64,000 nucleotides of DNA, taken from an uncultured Hyphomicrobiales bacterium (GTDB lineage: Bacteria; Pseudomonadota; Alphaproteobacteria; Rhizobiales; Beijerinckiaceae). The stretch spans positions 27,201 to 91,200 of the forward strand of contig CAIOVE010000032.1 of the NCBI GenBank assembly GCA_903861645.1. Reading direction: 5' to 3'. The position numbers and the translations under genes were made by a program. Positions 16,616-25,108 of this stretch are shown here, piece by piece (position 1 is the first letter of the stretch; each line of letters starts with the position of its first letter). The notes beneath the pieces are model-generated. The model was not told the DNA's origin and ran no database searches. It saw only the letters and a list, made by a program, of their open reading frames with translations.

Positions 16616-17350
16616 CTAATGTGGGGATCGTGGGCGCGAATGTCGATTCGGCCCTTGCGCGGCGCGGGCTTGGCTATTTCCGGACTTTACCGCCAGCCAT
16701 ATCACGTGCTTGGCGCCCTTGCCGCGCCCGTTGGCGCGCACGGTTTTCGCCTCCACCGCGAAGCCGGATTTGCCGAGCCTCGCGGTGTAGCGCTCGTCCG
16801 GCCCCTGCGACCAGACGGCGAGCACGCCGCCGGACCGCAACGCGGTGCGCTGGCTGGCGAGGCCGCCAACGCCATAGAGCCCGTCGTTCGCCTGCCGCGT
16901 CAGCCCCTCCGGCCCGTTATCCACGTCGAGCAGGATGGCGTCCCAGGTGTTCTTGTTGTCGCGGATGAGGGCGCCCACGTCGCCCTCGATCAGGGTTACG
17001 CGCGGGTCGTCGAGGCAGCCGTTGAAGATTTCGGCCATGGGGCCGCGCGCCCAGGCGACCACGGCGGGCACGAGTTCGGCGACGTCGATCCGCGCGTCGG
17101 ATGGAAAGCATTTGAGCGCCGCCCGCAGGGTGAATCCCATGCCGAGGCCGCCGATCAGCACGCGTGGCGCGGGGCGGCCCGCCAGCTTCTCCGCGGCGAG
17201 GGTCGCGAGCGCCTCCTCCGAGCCGAACAGGCGGGAATTCATCAGGGCGTTCTGGCCGAGCATGATGGCGAATTCCGAGCCGCGCCGGATCAGGCGCAAC
17301 TCCTCGCCGCCCGGCGCGCGGGCCTTGTCGAGGTGGACCCAGGGGATCAA
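16616..17350 (-). CDS. Spermidine synthase-fold methyltransferase-like protein
   Basis: 244 residues with a class I Rossmann domain of spermine/spermidine synthase type. VLIGGLGMGFTLRAAL is the glycine-rich nucleotide loop, DVAELVPAVVAWARG the acidic strand-2 end, and DAILLDVDNGPEGLT replaces the synthase catalytic aspartate loop. True SpeE proteins are longer, with an N-terminal tetramerisation hairpin that is absent here, so aminopropyl transfer is doubtful. A TTG at 17350 with GGGAGGCGAGG in front is the likely start. It lies 28 bases after the membrane-protein gene and 37 before uvrD. Confidence 0.8.
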   Translation of the reverse strand: MIPWVHLDKARAPGGEELRLIRRGSEFAIMLGQNALMNSRLFGSEEALATLAAEKLAGRPAPRVLIGGLGMGFTLRAALKCFPSDARIDVAELVPAVVAWARGPMAEIFNGCLDDPRVTLIEGDVGALIRDNKNTWDAILLDVDNGPEGLTRQANDGLYGVGGLASQRTALRSGGVLAVWSQGPDERYTARLGKSGFAVEAKTVRANGRGKGAKHVIWLAVKSGNSQARAAQGPNRHSRPRSPH

Positions 17351-17378
17351 CCCTCGCCTCCCGTCGGACGCGGCGCGC

Positions 17379-17960
17379 TCACAGGCCCGTCACGAATTTC
17401 GCCATCACGACGATAATGAGCACCTGACACAATCCCTGCGCGGAAATCCAGTAAACATAGGTTTTCAGCAGGCTGGCGATGCGCGCGCCATCGGGTTGCG
17501 GCTTGCGCAGCTCGAAATAGACGCGAAGGTTGGTCGGCAGCAGCACGCCGAGCCCTTGCCCGGTGAGAATCACAATCAGCACGAGCGCCGCGAGCACCCA
17601 GCCATAGGCGGGCCAGGGCGTATCTAGGATGCCCAGCTGCTTGGCGTGATACCAGCCCGACGTGCCGGTGACGATCGACAGGGTGGGCATCAGGAACAGC
17701 GTCTTGGGCGTGAGGCGGGTGACGACCGCGCGGCGGGCCTCGAAGGGCGAGGCGCGCAGGGTCGGGCCGACGAAAAACCCCATGTAAAGGTCGATGCCGG
17801 TCCACATCACGCCCGCCATGACGTGAACGAAATTGAGGAAAAACACGCTCTCCGACCAGATGGCGGCGAACATGGCGACGAACACCGCCGCGCAGCCCGC
17901 GATGTTCCACGGGCTGACGGTGGGCAGGTCGGCGGGCGCGGCAATGGTGGAATCTGTCAT
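17379..17960 (-). CDS. Predicted integral membrane protein, DUF2269-like
   Basis: 193 residues from the ATG at 17960; the track start lies upstream and would extend into the promoter region of the divergent gene. About five hydrophobic segments are visible, including FFLNFVHVMAGVMWTGIDLY with a conserved His and Trp that recall haem- or quinone-binding membrane proteins, and a C-terminal LCQVLIIVVMAKFVTGL. I cannot assign a function; resemblance to DUF2269 or the membrane part of urate hydroxylase PuuD is only general. It starts the three-gene set running into uvrD. Confidence 0.75.
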   Translation of the reverse strand: MTDSTIAAPADLPTVSPWNIAGCAAVFVAMFAAIWSESVFFLNFVHVMAGVMWTGIDLYMGFFVGPTLRASPFEARRAVVTRLTPKTLFLMPTLSIVTGTSGWYHAKQLGILDTPWPAYGWVLAALVLIVILTGQGLGVLLPTNLRVYFELRKPQPDGARIASLLKTYVYWISAQGLCQVLIIVVMAKFVTGL

Positions 17961-17998
17961 GCGGGGCCTTTTTCTCGGCGGCATGGTATAGGGCGGGG

Positions 17999-18556
17999 AT
18001 GATAGCTCCAACACCCTTGGCGAGCGCGGCCGAAATCGTCGCCTTCTGGGCCGACGCCGGCCCCGAGCGCTGGTTCGCGAAGGACGTGGCCTTCGACGCC
18101 TCGATCGTCGAGCGCTTCCTGCCGGCCCACGAGGCCGCCGCGCGCGGCGAACTCGATGGCTGGCGCGACGACGCCACGGGCGCGCTGGCGTTGCTGATCC
18201 TGCTCGACCAGTTTCCGCGCAACATGTTTCGCGGCTCGGCGCGGGCCTTCGCCACCGACGGGCTTGCGCGCGCGATTGCCTACCATGCCTTCGACATGGA
18301 TTTCGCCGACGCTTTCGAGTTGCCGCTCAAGCGGTTTTTCTTTCTGCCGATGATGCATTCGGAAGACGCGGCGGATCAGCTTTTTTGCGTCAACATGCTG
18401 TCGCTGGAAAACGATCTCGACGGTCTCAAGTCCGGCAAGGAGCATCGCGCCATCATCGAGCGCTTCGGGCGCTTTCCCCATCGCAACGCCGTTCTGGGGC
18501 GGGCCTCCACGCCCGAGGAAACGGCTTTTCTGAACGACGGCGGATTCGCGGGGTAA
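17999..18556 (+). CDS. DUF924 family protein
   Basis: 185 residues matching PF06041 by eye: EIVAFWADAGPERWFAKD at the N-terminus, LILLDQFPRNMFRGSARAFATD as the family core, and LPLKRFFFLPMMHSED near the middle. The family is widespread and all-helical (TPR-like), with no established activity. It is divergent from the membrane protein (38-base gap) and ends one base before the FAD oxidase ATG, so the two plus-strand genes are probably one transcript. Start: ATG at 17999 behind GGGCGGGG. Confidence 0.9.
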   Translation: MIAPTPLASAAEIVAFWADAGPERWFAKDVAFDASIVERFLPAHEAAARGELDGWRDDATGALALLILLDQFPRNMFRGSARAFATDGLARAIAYHAFDMDFADAFELPLKRFFFLPMMHSEDAADQLFCVNMLSLENDLDGLKSGKEHRAIIERFGRFPHRNAVLGRASTPEETAFLNDGGFAG

Positions 18557-18557
18557 C

Positions 18558-19964
18558 ATGGACGATCAGGCTCAAGGCTTCCGGCGGCCCGACGCGGCGG
18601 CGCTCGCGACGGTGACGAAAGCCCTCGCGGACACGTTCGGCAATCGCTATTCGGCCAACGCGACCGTGCGCGCGCAACACGCCCACACGATCACATGGGG
18701 CCCCAACCAGCCGCCCGATTGCGTGGTCTATCCCCAATCGACCGAGGAGGTGGCGGGCGTCGTCGCCCTGTGCGCGGCCCATGGCGTGCCGGTGATCGCC
18801 TTCGGCACGGGCACGTCGCTTGAGGGTCACGTCAACGCGCCGTTCGGCGGCGTGTGTCTGGATATGTCGATGATGAATCGCGTCACGCGCGTCAACGCCG
18901 AGGATCTCGATTGCGAGGTCGAGCCGGGCGTCACGCGCAAGGCGCTGAACGAGCATCTGCGCGACAGCGGATTGTTTTTTCCCATCGATCCCGGCGCCGA
19001 CGCTTCCATCGGCGGCATGGCCTCGACGCGCGCGTCGGGCACCAACGCGGTGCGTTACGGCACGATGAAGGACAACGTGCTGTCGCTGGAAGTCGTGACC
19101 GCGACGGGCGAGATCATCCGCACCGCGCGTCGCGCGAAAAAATCCTCCGCCGGCTACGATCTCACGCGGCTGTTTGTCGGCGCCGAGGGCACGCTCGGGG
19201 TCATCACGCGCATAACATTGCGATTGCAGGGCCTGCCCGAGGCGATCTCCGGCGGCATCTGTCCGTTTCCGAGCGTCAAGGCTGCTTGCGACGCGACCAT
19301 CATGACCATCCAGACGGGTCTGCCCATCGCGCGCATCGAATTGCTCGACGCCTTGCAGGTGAAGGGCGTCAACCTGCACTCGAAGCTGGGCCTGCCGGAA
19401 ACGCCGATGTTGCTCGTCGAGTTTCACGGCACGGAGGCCGGCGTCGCCGAACAATCGGCGCGCTTTGGCGACATCGCCGCCGAGTTTGGCGGCGGGCCGT
19501 TCACGTGGGCCACGCGGCCGGAGGACCGCACGCGTCTGTGGCAGGCGCGCCATGATTCCTACTGGGCGGCGCTGGCTCTTCGGCCGGGCGCTAAGGCGGT
19601 GGCGACGGATGTGTGCGTGCCGATCTCGCGGCTGGCCGAATGCGTCACGCAAACGCAGGCCGACATCGCCGCGAGCGGACTCATCGCGCCCATCGTCGGC
19701 CACGTGGGCGACGGCAATTTCCACGTCACCCTGCTCGTCGACATGGACGATCCCGCCGACGTCCAACGCGCCGAGGATTTCCTGCATCGCCTCGTGCGCC
19801 GCGGCCTCGCGATGGAGGGCACCTGCACCGGCGAACACGGCATCGGCCAGACCAAGATGAAATACATGAGCGAGGAACATTCGCCCGGCGCGCTCGACAT
19901 GATGCGGACGATCAAGCGGGCGCTCGATCCTCGGGGCATCATGAATCCGGGCAAGATGATCTAG
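18558..19964 (+). CDS. FAD-binding oxidoreductase, GlcD/D-lactate dehydrogenase type
   Basis: 468 residues of the VAO/PCMH flavoprotein family. The FAD-binding domain (about 40-220) has VIAFGTGTSLEGHVNAP and FFPIDPGADASIGGMASTRASG; the FAD-oxidase C-terminal domain carries VGHVGDGNFHVTLLVD and the ending EGTCTGEHGIGQTKMKYM. These are hallmarks of GlcD and D-lactate dehydrogenase (cytochrome), which oxidise D-2-hydroxyacids and pass electrons to the respiratory chain. No GlcE or GlcF subunit is adjacent, favouring a single-subunit D-lactate or 2-hydroxyglutarate type enzyme. The substrate is not resolved. Confidence 0.92.
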   Translation: MDDQAQGFRRPDAAALATVTKALADTFGNRYSANATVRAQHAHTITWGPNQPPDCVVYPQSTEEVAGVVALCAAHGVPVIAFGTGTSLEGHVNAPFGGVCLDMSMMNRVTRVNAEDLDCEVEPGVTRKALNEHLRDSGLFFPIDPGADASIGGMASTRASGTNAVRYGTMKDNVLSLEVVTATGEIIRTARRAKKSSAGYDLTRLFVGAEGTLGVITRITLRLQGLPEAISGGICPFPSVKAACDATIMTIQTGLPIARIELLDALQVKGVNLHSKLGLPETPMLLVEFHGTEAGVAEQSARFGDIAAEFGGGPFTWATRPEDRTRLWQARHDSYWAALALRPGAKAVATDVCVPISRLAECVTQTQADIAASGLIAPIVGHVGDGNFHVTLLVDMDDPADVQRAEDFLHRLVRRGLAMEGTCTGEHGIGQTKMKYMSEEHSPGALDMMRTIKRALDPRGIMNPGKMI

Positions 19965-19976
19965 CCGCGCCGGGCG

Positions 19977-20351
19977 TCAGGAGCAGAACAGCGGCTTCAG
20001 ACCGAACTGGACAACGGCGGCGCAACCCTTCGCCAGCAGCGCGTATCGGTTGGGCCAGCCCATGAGGCCCAGCACGAACGGGCCAATGGCGCCCATCAGC
20101 ATCATGTAGGCCATGTTGCGATAGCTGTCGGGATCCCAGCAGCCGTTGTCCATCCATTCGGCGCCGATAATGGATTTCTCGAAATAGTGCGACAGCGCCG
20201 TTTCGGGCCGGGCAATGGCGACATAGGGATTTTCGTAGGCGGAATCGGCGCCGCGATCGAGCGACGCGCGAATGAAATGGGCGATGAGCCCGCCGATGGC
20301 GCCAAACACGGTCAGAACCGCGACGACGAGCAGATAGGACATCGATTGCAT
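19977..20351 (-). CDS. Hypothetical membrane protein
   Basis: 124 residues with one N-terminal hydrophobic helix (MSYLLVVAVLTVFGAIGGLIAHF) and a second at about 80-98 (MAYMMLMGAIGPFVLGLMGW), separated by an acidic soluble loop with two conserved-looking Trp. No family recognised. It is convergent with the FAD oxidase, 12 bases apart. Its likely start codon overlaps one arm of a ten-base inverted repeat, so translation may be structure-controlled; the second ATG three codons in would escape this only slightly. Confidence 0.65.
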   Translation of the reverse strand: MQSMSYLLVVAVLTVFGAIGGLIAHFIRASLDRGADSAYENPYVAIARPETALSHYFEKSIIGAEWMDNGCWDPDSYRNMAYMMLMGAIGPFVLGLMGWPNRYALLAKGCAAVVQFGLKPLFCS

Positions 20352-20384
20352 GAACGCCCCCGCGCGCGCGTAACGGGGCGTTCA
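20351..20384 (-). repeat. Inverted repeat over the ribosome-binding site of the membrane-protein gene
   Basis: The arms TGAACGCCCC and GGGGCGTTCA are perfect ten-base complements separated by 14 GC-rich bases. In the mRNA the 3' arm contains the GGGGGCG ribosome-site candidate and reaches the AUG of the downstream gene, so folding would hide the start. There is no T-tract, so it is not a terminator for that strand. Confidence 0.55.
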
Positions 20385-20432
20385 TAACCGAGGGGGTCTG
20401 AATATTCCGTAATCGGGCGCGGCGACGGGCGA

Positions 20433-23327
20433 TCAGGTTTCCGGCGAAGTTGATCTTACCGCGCGCGCCAGATTGAGCTCCAGCAACCTGGCCAGCGCGT
20501 CGTCGATGGCGATATCCTCGGGCCAGCCATAGGCGGCGGCGACGGCGCGGTCGAGGTCGGCGTGGGCGCTGGCGAGCCATTGCGGCCGCTCGTTGTAGAG
20601 ATTGGTCAGCGTGCGCGCTTTCAGCTTCGCGGCGGCCTCGGCGTTTTTCGGCAAGACGCGGTCGGGATATTTGACCGGCGCCTCGCCCGGCGCCGCCGTC
20701 GGCGTGATTTCCGGCGCGATGTCGACGAGATCGGCGGGGTTGAGCCACGCCCTGCGGAGGTCGTCGAGTTTTTTCGCCGCCGCCGCGATTTTTCGCGCGC
20801 GCGGGTCGTCGGCGTATGAGGCCGCGGGCAAGTCGGGCGTCAGCCCCTCGGGAAAGGGGAATGTCTCGAAGGTCGTGGTGGGCGTATAGCGGGGCCGATC
20901 CTCAAGCGACGTGCCGAGCCGCAGCGACCATGCCTCGTGAAAGCGCGAATGCAGCATGCCGAAGGTCGTGTCATCGTCGCGGGCGATGGCGATGACGGTG
21001 TTTTCGGGTATCAGGCTTTTTGCCAGAAACACGAAAATTCGATGTTTAGATACCAGCGGTGTTCCAATGATCCTATTTATGGAGCGCATCGAACGTCGAA
21101 GCGCTGGCCGCGGGTCACCATGAAGCCACCATTTCGTTCGATGCCACTCGCGCCGCAATCCAATTCTTGTAGGCTTGACGTGCGTGACTACGTGCAAAAA
21201 CGGCGCTTCATATTGAGCAGCATCGCTTTCCGACATCGTGGGGCCGAAATCGATTATCCATTTGTCTTCATTGTGGCGAACGATTCCAGCGCCATTGGTC
21301 CAAGGACGAACGACATCCGAGTTTGGCCGTCCATTGACATTCAGCGGAGCCTGTAAAAAGGAACGAGCTAACACGCCATCTATATCGAAAGGACCATTCT
21401 TCTGCGTGCCTATGAATGAAATACCCTTGTTTTCATTCAAGGAACACGGTTCGTAAGCCGACGAATTGGCGGTTAAACGTGAACCTATATGATCGCAAAA
21501 AAGCCCGTCCAAGCGAATTTCTTCTTTTGAGCTAGTCTTGCTGAAACATATGATGGAGACTCGGACTGAAGCGCCATCGACAACCCAAGGCTCATCCGAC
21601 CAAGCTTCGAATATTTTCGTTCGCGCCGTGAGGTATTCCATCGTCGGCAGATTGTTGCCCCCTGATATCGAATTTGTGGCGACAAATCCGACCCGTGTTT
21701 TCGGGTGCGCAACGACTTGATCAACGCCCTTGGCAATCCAGTAGCAAACAAGATCAGAGCGACCCGGTATCTGAGTTTCATAGACGCTTCGGAGCGTCCT
21801 GACGTAATCCTCGCCGAGACTTGCAATCATTCTCCGGTCACCCAGAAACGGCGGATTGCCGACGATGAAATCAGCCGCGGGCCATTCGGCTTCCTCGCCG
21901 TCCGCTGTCAGCAGCGCGTCGCGGCATTCAATCGAATCCAGCTTGCGCAGGATGGGCTCTGGATGGTGTGTGATGGCGTTGCGCAGGCGCCATTGAATGT
22001 CGCCGATCCAGATGGTGGTGCGCGCCAGTTCCGCGGCGAAGGGATTGATCTCTATGCCGTGCAGGATTTCAGGCCCGACACGGGGGAGGCACGGCGGCAA
22101 TCCCAGCGTCTCGCATTCGAGCAGCGCCTTGTATTCAATATCCTTGACCGCTTGCAGCGCCATGTACAAAAAATTGCCGGAGCCGCAGGCGGGATCGAGG
22201 ATGCGCAGGCCCGTCAGCCGCTCGATGAAGGCGTCGCGCAGCGCCACCGCCTTGACGCGCGCCGCGGCGATGGCGCCATCGCGCTTCTTGCCGGGCTCGG
22301 CCGCGAGCAGGGGCTCCATGAGCGCGGCGATTTTTTCCCGCGTGGCTTCCCATTCCGCGCGCAGGGGGCGGGCGATCACCGGCTCGACGATGAGCATGAT
22401 CTTGTCGGCGTCGGTGTAATGCGCGCCGATCTGCGCGCGTTTGTCGGGATCGAGGAAACGCTCGAACAGGGTGCCGAAAATCGTCGGATCGACAAGCGCC
22501 CATTTGTGCCGCGTCACGTCGATCAGCAGGCTGAGTTCGTCGGCCTGCAAGGGCAACGCCCGCCGTCCGTCGAACAGGCCGCCGTTGAAATGGGCGATTT
22601 CCGTCAGGTCGAATTCGCCGCCCATTTCCATTTCGGCGAAGAGCTTGTCGAAATAGGCCTTGGACTGGGATGGGCGTTTTTCCGCGACGAGAAGCAGCTT
22701 TTTCAGCAGCCCCTCGGGCAGCAGCTTCACGCTGTCGGCGAAAAACAGAAAGACGAGCTGATTGACGAAATGCGCCACCGCCTCGCGGTCGGGGTTGCGG
22801 GCTTGCAGACGGTCCGAGATCGTCTGGAATTCATTCGCCGCCTTGCGGGTCAGGTCCGCGCGGGATTGTTTCGAGCGCAGCGACTCCGGGTCGTGAAACA
22901 CCGCGCGCAGGACCGTCAGGTTGTGCGGGGCGTCGAGATCGTCCAGATCGAAGGAATAGGTTTTCGAGACCTCGTTGGTCCAGGCGGTGACGATCTTGAA
23001 CCGGTTGGTGTCGCAGACCACCTGCAAGGGCGGGTTTTCGAGCGCGGCGGCGTATTGCACCAGTTGCAGAAGAGCCGCGTCGAGATCGCGCTTTTTCTTT
23101 TTGTATTCCCAGGCGAAATAGCCCTTTTTCCAGACGTCGGCGAAGCCCTCGCCGCCGCCCGTCTTGGGGGCGCCCTTCTCGAAGGAATAGCGCTCGCCAG
23201 TCGGGTCGTCCTCAATGGGGTCGGGGTGGCCGACCAGCAGGCACAAGTCCTTGAAATGCAGTTGCGCCGTCTGTCGCTCGTTGAGCGCGACGGGTTTCCA
23301 TTTGTTGATGAATTCCCGAGGGGTCAT
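20433..23327 (-). CDS. MmeI-like single-chain type IIL restriction-modification enzyme
   Basis: 964 residues, close to MmeI (919). The N-terminal nuclease motif is D64-x9-E74-Y-K76 (FADVWKKGYFAWEYKKKK), a perfect D-x9-ExK. A helical connector follows, then the gamma-class N6-adenine methyltransferase with SAM motif ILDPACGSGNFL (376-387) and catalytic NPPF (491-494). Residues about 500-775 should hold the end of the methylase and the target-recognition domain, and a helical C-terminal domain ends the protein. Such enzymes cut and methylate with one polypeptide and one recognition domain, protecting against phage while using hemimethylation for self. No separate methylase or specificity gene is present, as expected. 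Codon use changes sharply across residues 500-775. Confidence 0.9.
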   Translation of the reverse strand: MTPREFINKWKPVALNERQTAQLHFKDLCLLVGHPDPIEDDPTGERYSFEKGAPKTGGGEGFADVWKKGYFAWEYKKKKRDLDAALLQLVQYAAALENPPLQVVCDTNRFKIVTAWTNEVSKTYSFDLDDLDAPHNLTVLRAVFHDPESLRSKQSRADLTRKAANEFQTISDRLQARNPDREAVAHFVNQLVFLFFADSVKLLPEGLLKKLLLVAEKRPSQSKAYFDKLFAEMEMGGEFDLTEIAHFNGGLFDGRRALPLQADELSLLIDVTRHKWALVDPTIFGTLFERFLDPDKRAQIGAHYTDADKIMLIVEPVIARPLRAEWEATREKIAALMEPLLAAEPGKKRDGAIAAARVKAVALRDAFIERLTGLRILDPACGSGNFLYMALQAVKDIEYKALLECETLGLPPCLPRVGPEILHGIEINPFAAELARTTIWIGDIQWRLRNAITHHPEPILRKLDSIECRDALLTADGEEAEWPAADFIVGNPPFLGDRRMIASLGEDYVRTLRSVYETQIPGRSDLVCYWIAKGVDQVVAHPKTRVGFVATNSISGGNNLPTMEYLTARTKIFEAWSDEPWVVDGASVRVSIICFSKTSSKEEIRLDGLFCDHIGSRLTANSSAYEPCSLNENKGISFIGTQKNGPFDIDGVLARSFLQAPLNVNGRPNSDVVRPWTNGAGIVRHNEDKWIIDFGPTMSESDAAQYEAPFLHVVTHVKPTRIGLRREWHRTKWWLHGDPRPALRRSMRSINRIIGTPLVSKHRIFVFLAKSLIPENTVIAIARDDDTTFGMLHSRFHEAWSLRLGTSLEDRPRYTPTTTFETFPFPEGLTPDLPAASYADDPRARKIAAAAKKLDDLRRAWLNPADLVDIAPEITPTAAPGEAPVKYPDRVLPKNAEAAAKLKARTLTNLYNERPQWLASAHADLDRAVAAAYGWPEDIAIDDALARLLELNLARAVRSTSPET
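20985..21850 (-). other. AT-richer segment covering the recognition domain of the MmeI-like enzyme
   Basis: Within the restriction-modification gene, roughly codons 495-780 are visibly AT-richer than the flanking parts of the same ORF (for example ttcattgtggcgaacgattc against GC-rich flanks), though the reading frame is unbroken. The change begins just after the NPPF catalytic motif and ends before the helical C-terminal domain. Edges are judged by eye to within about 60 bases. Confidence 0.6.
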
Positions 23328-23370
23328 GGGCTGTGTCTAGCACGAGTCGCGGGCGTGGCGCGTGGGCCGC

Positions 23371-23652
23371 CTAATTCGCCTTCGTCGCCCGGCAGACCAT
23401 CGCGCCGGGAGTGCAGGCGATGCCGGCGGTCGAGCATTGCGGCGCGCCCTTGTCGTCGCGCTTGCAGGTCTGGCAGGCGTTGGTCCACTCGACGCAGTCG
23501 GGGTTTTCCTTGCCATAGGTGAAGACCGTGGCGGGGCCGGCCTCGGGCGCGGGCATGGGCTCGGCCCGCGGCGCGTCGGCTTGCGCGCGCGAAACGGCGC
23601 CCAGCGCCAGGAACGTCAGCGCGACGAGGGGAAGCAATCGGCGAGTTTTCAT
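23371..23652 (-). CDS. Small secreted Cys-containing protein
   Basis: 93 residues, with a clear signal peptide (MKTRRLLPLVALTFLALGAVSRAQA) and a short acidic, Pro-rich linker. The mature part has six Cys (DCVEWTNACQTCKR, QCSTAGIACTPG, VCRATKAN), enough for three disulphides. No family recognised; the spacing looks like a small periplasmic or extracellular disulphide-stabilised domain. It lies between the restriction-modification gene and the broken oxidoreductase. Start is an ATG at 23652. Confidence 0.7.
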   Translation of the reverse strand: MKTRRLLPLVALTFLALGAVSRAQADAPRAEPMPAPEAGPATVFTYGKENPDCVEWTNACQTCKRDDKGAPQCSTAGIACTPGAMVCRATKAN

Positions 23653-23696
23653 GGTGAAACCCTAGCGGATTCCGGCGCGCGCGCCAATCGCGGCGC

Positions 23697-25108
23697 TCAC
23701 GCCACCTTGCGTGGCACGAGGCGCTCGCTGCGCAGGGCTTCCTGCTCGCCGGAGGTTCCGGCCTCGTGGTACTCGGCGTCCTCGTTGACATCCCAGATGT
23801 CGTAGTGGTCCTCGCCCGACAGGATGTTGCGGACCGTCAGCATGGCGGTCATCATCGCGTGGTCCTGATTGTTGTACTTGTGCATGCCGTTGCGGCCGAC
23901 GAGGTGAAGGCCGGGGAAGTTCAGCGCGATATCGCGGCGCACCGTGTCGACGTTGTCGCGATAGGCGTCGTCGTAGACGGGGTAGGCCTTGGCCTGACGC
24001 ACGACGCAGGCGTCGACGACGTCGTCTGCGGCGAGCAGGCCGATCTTGTGGATTTCCAGTTTCGCCAGCGCGATCAACTCGGCGTCGGGCGCGTTCCACA
24101 GGCCGTCGCCCTCGAAGCAGAAATATTCGAGGCCGAGACAGGTCATGCCCTCTTGCGGCACGAGGTCCGGCGACCACGAGCGGAAGTTCTGCACGCGGCC
24201 GACCTTGACGCTGGGATCATGGATATAGACCCAGTTGTCGGGGAAATCGCGCGAGGACTTGGCGATCAGCGCGACGGTGAGGAAGTCGCGGTATTTCAGC
24301 GCGCGGGCGTTGAACAGGCTGATGGGCGTCGGCGTCATCGCGTTCATCAATTCGACGATCGGCGCCGAGGAGATCACGTCGCGCGCGGTCCAGGATTGCT
24401 CGCGGCCTTGCGCGTCGCGGGCGGTGACGGTCCAAAGGCCCGTGGCGGCGTCGCGCGTGAGATTCGCCAGCTTCTGGCCCATGCGGATTTCGCCGCCGGC
24501 GGCGCGGATTTTTTTCGCGCAGGCGTCCCACAACATGCCCGGACCCTTGCGCGGGTAGCGGAAGGATTCAATCAGCGTCTTGATGACCGGGCCGCCCAGT
24601 CGGCGGAGATTTCATCGCAGGACATGCCCCACACCTTCTCGGTGTAGGTCTTGAAGAAGATCGAGAACAGGCGCTCGCCGAACTGGTTGCGCACCCATTG
24701 GTGGAACGTCTTTGGGTCGCGGATCGGTCGGACCTTGGCGTAGGCGTAGGAGAGCATGCACAGCGCGCTCTCGAACAGGCCGAGATTGCGCAGCGCCTCG
24801 AAGCCGTTGAGCGGATAGGAATAGAACTTGTCGCCGTAGAAGATGCGCGACAGGCGCGGGCGCTCGACGAAATCGTCGGGCAGGATTTCGTCCCACAGGT
24901 CGACCACTTCCTTCGACTTCGAGAAGAAGCGGTGGCCGCCGATGTCGAACAGGTAATCCTTGTAGTTGGCGGTGCGGCTGATGCCGCCGACGAAGGTCGG
25001 ATCCTGCTCGATGACGAGCGCCGAGCGACCGGCCTTGGTCAGCTGATAGGCGGCGGTGAGACCCGCGGGGCCGGCGCCGATGATCAGCGCGTCGAATTCG
25101 GGCTTCAT
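23697..25108 (-). pseudogene. NAD(P)/FAD-dependent oxidoreductase (UDP-galactopyranose-mutase/protoporphyrinogen-oxidase-like), internally deleted and frameshifted
   Basis: Two ORFs carry halves of one protein. The N-terminal half (24572-25108) has the dinucleotide loop ALIIGAGPAGLTAAYQL and GGISRTANYKDYLFDIGGHRFF, and runs in frame to WGMSCDEISADWAA, after which it ends in a few out-of-frame residues. The C-terminal half is open from near 24600 in another frame (VIKTLIESFRYPRKGPGM, then the MLWDAC start of the track ORF) and ends at 23697. Intact relatives, as I recall them, have some 25-40 residues between these blocks, so bases seem lost as well as the frame shifted. The first half overlaps the GtrA stop as ATGA. 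A sequencing or assembly error is possible, but a single-base error would not explain the missing block. Confidence 0.75.

Noticed and set aside
21705-23522. 605-residue plus-strand ORF antisense to the MmeI-like gene
   Set aside because: The opposite strand encodes an intact protein with nuclease and methylase motifs; long antisense ORFs are expected in GC-rich DNA.
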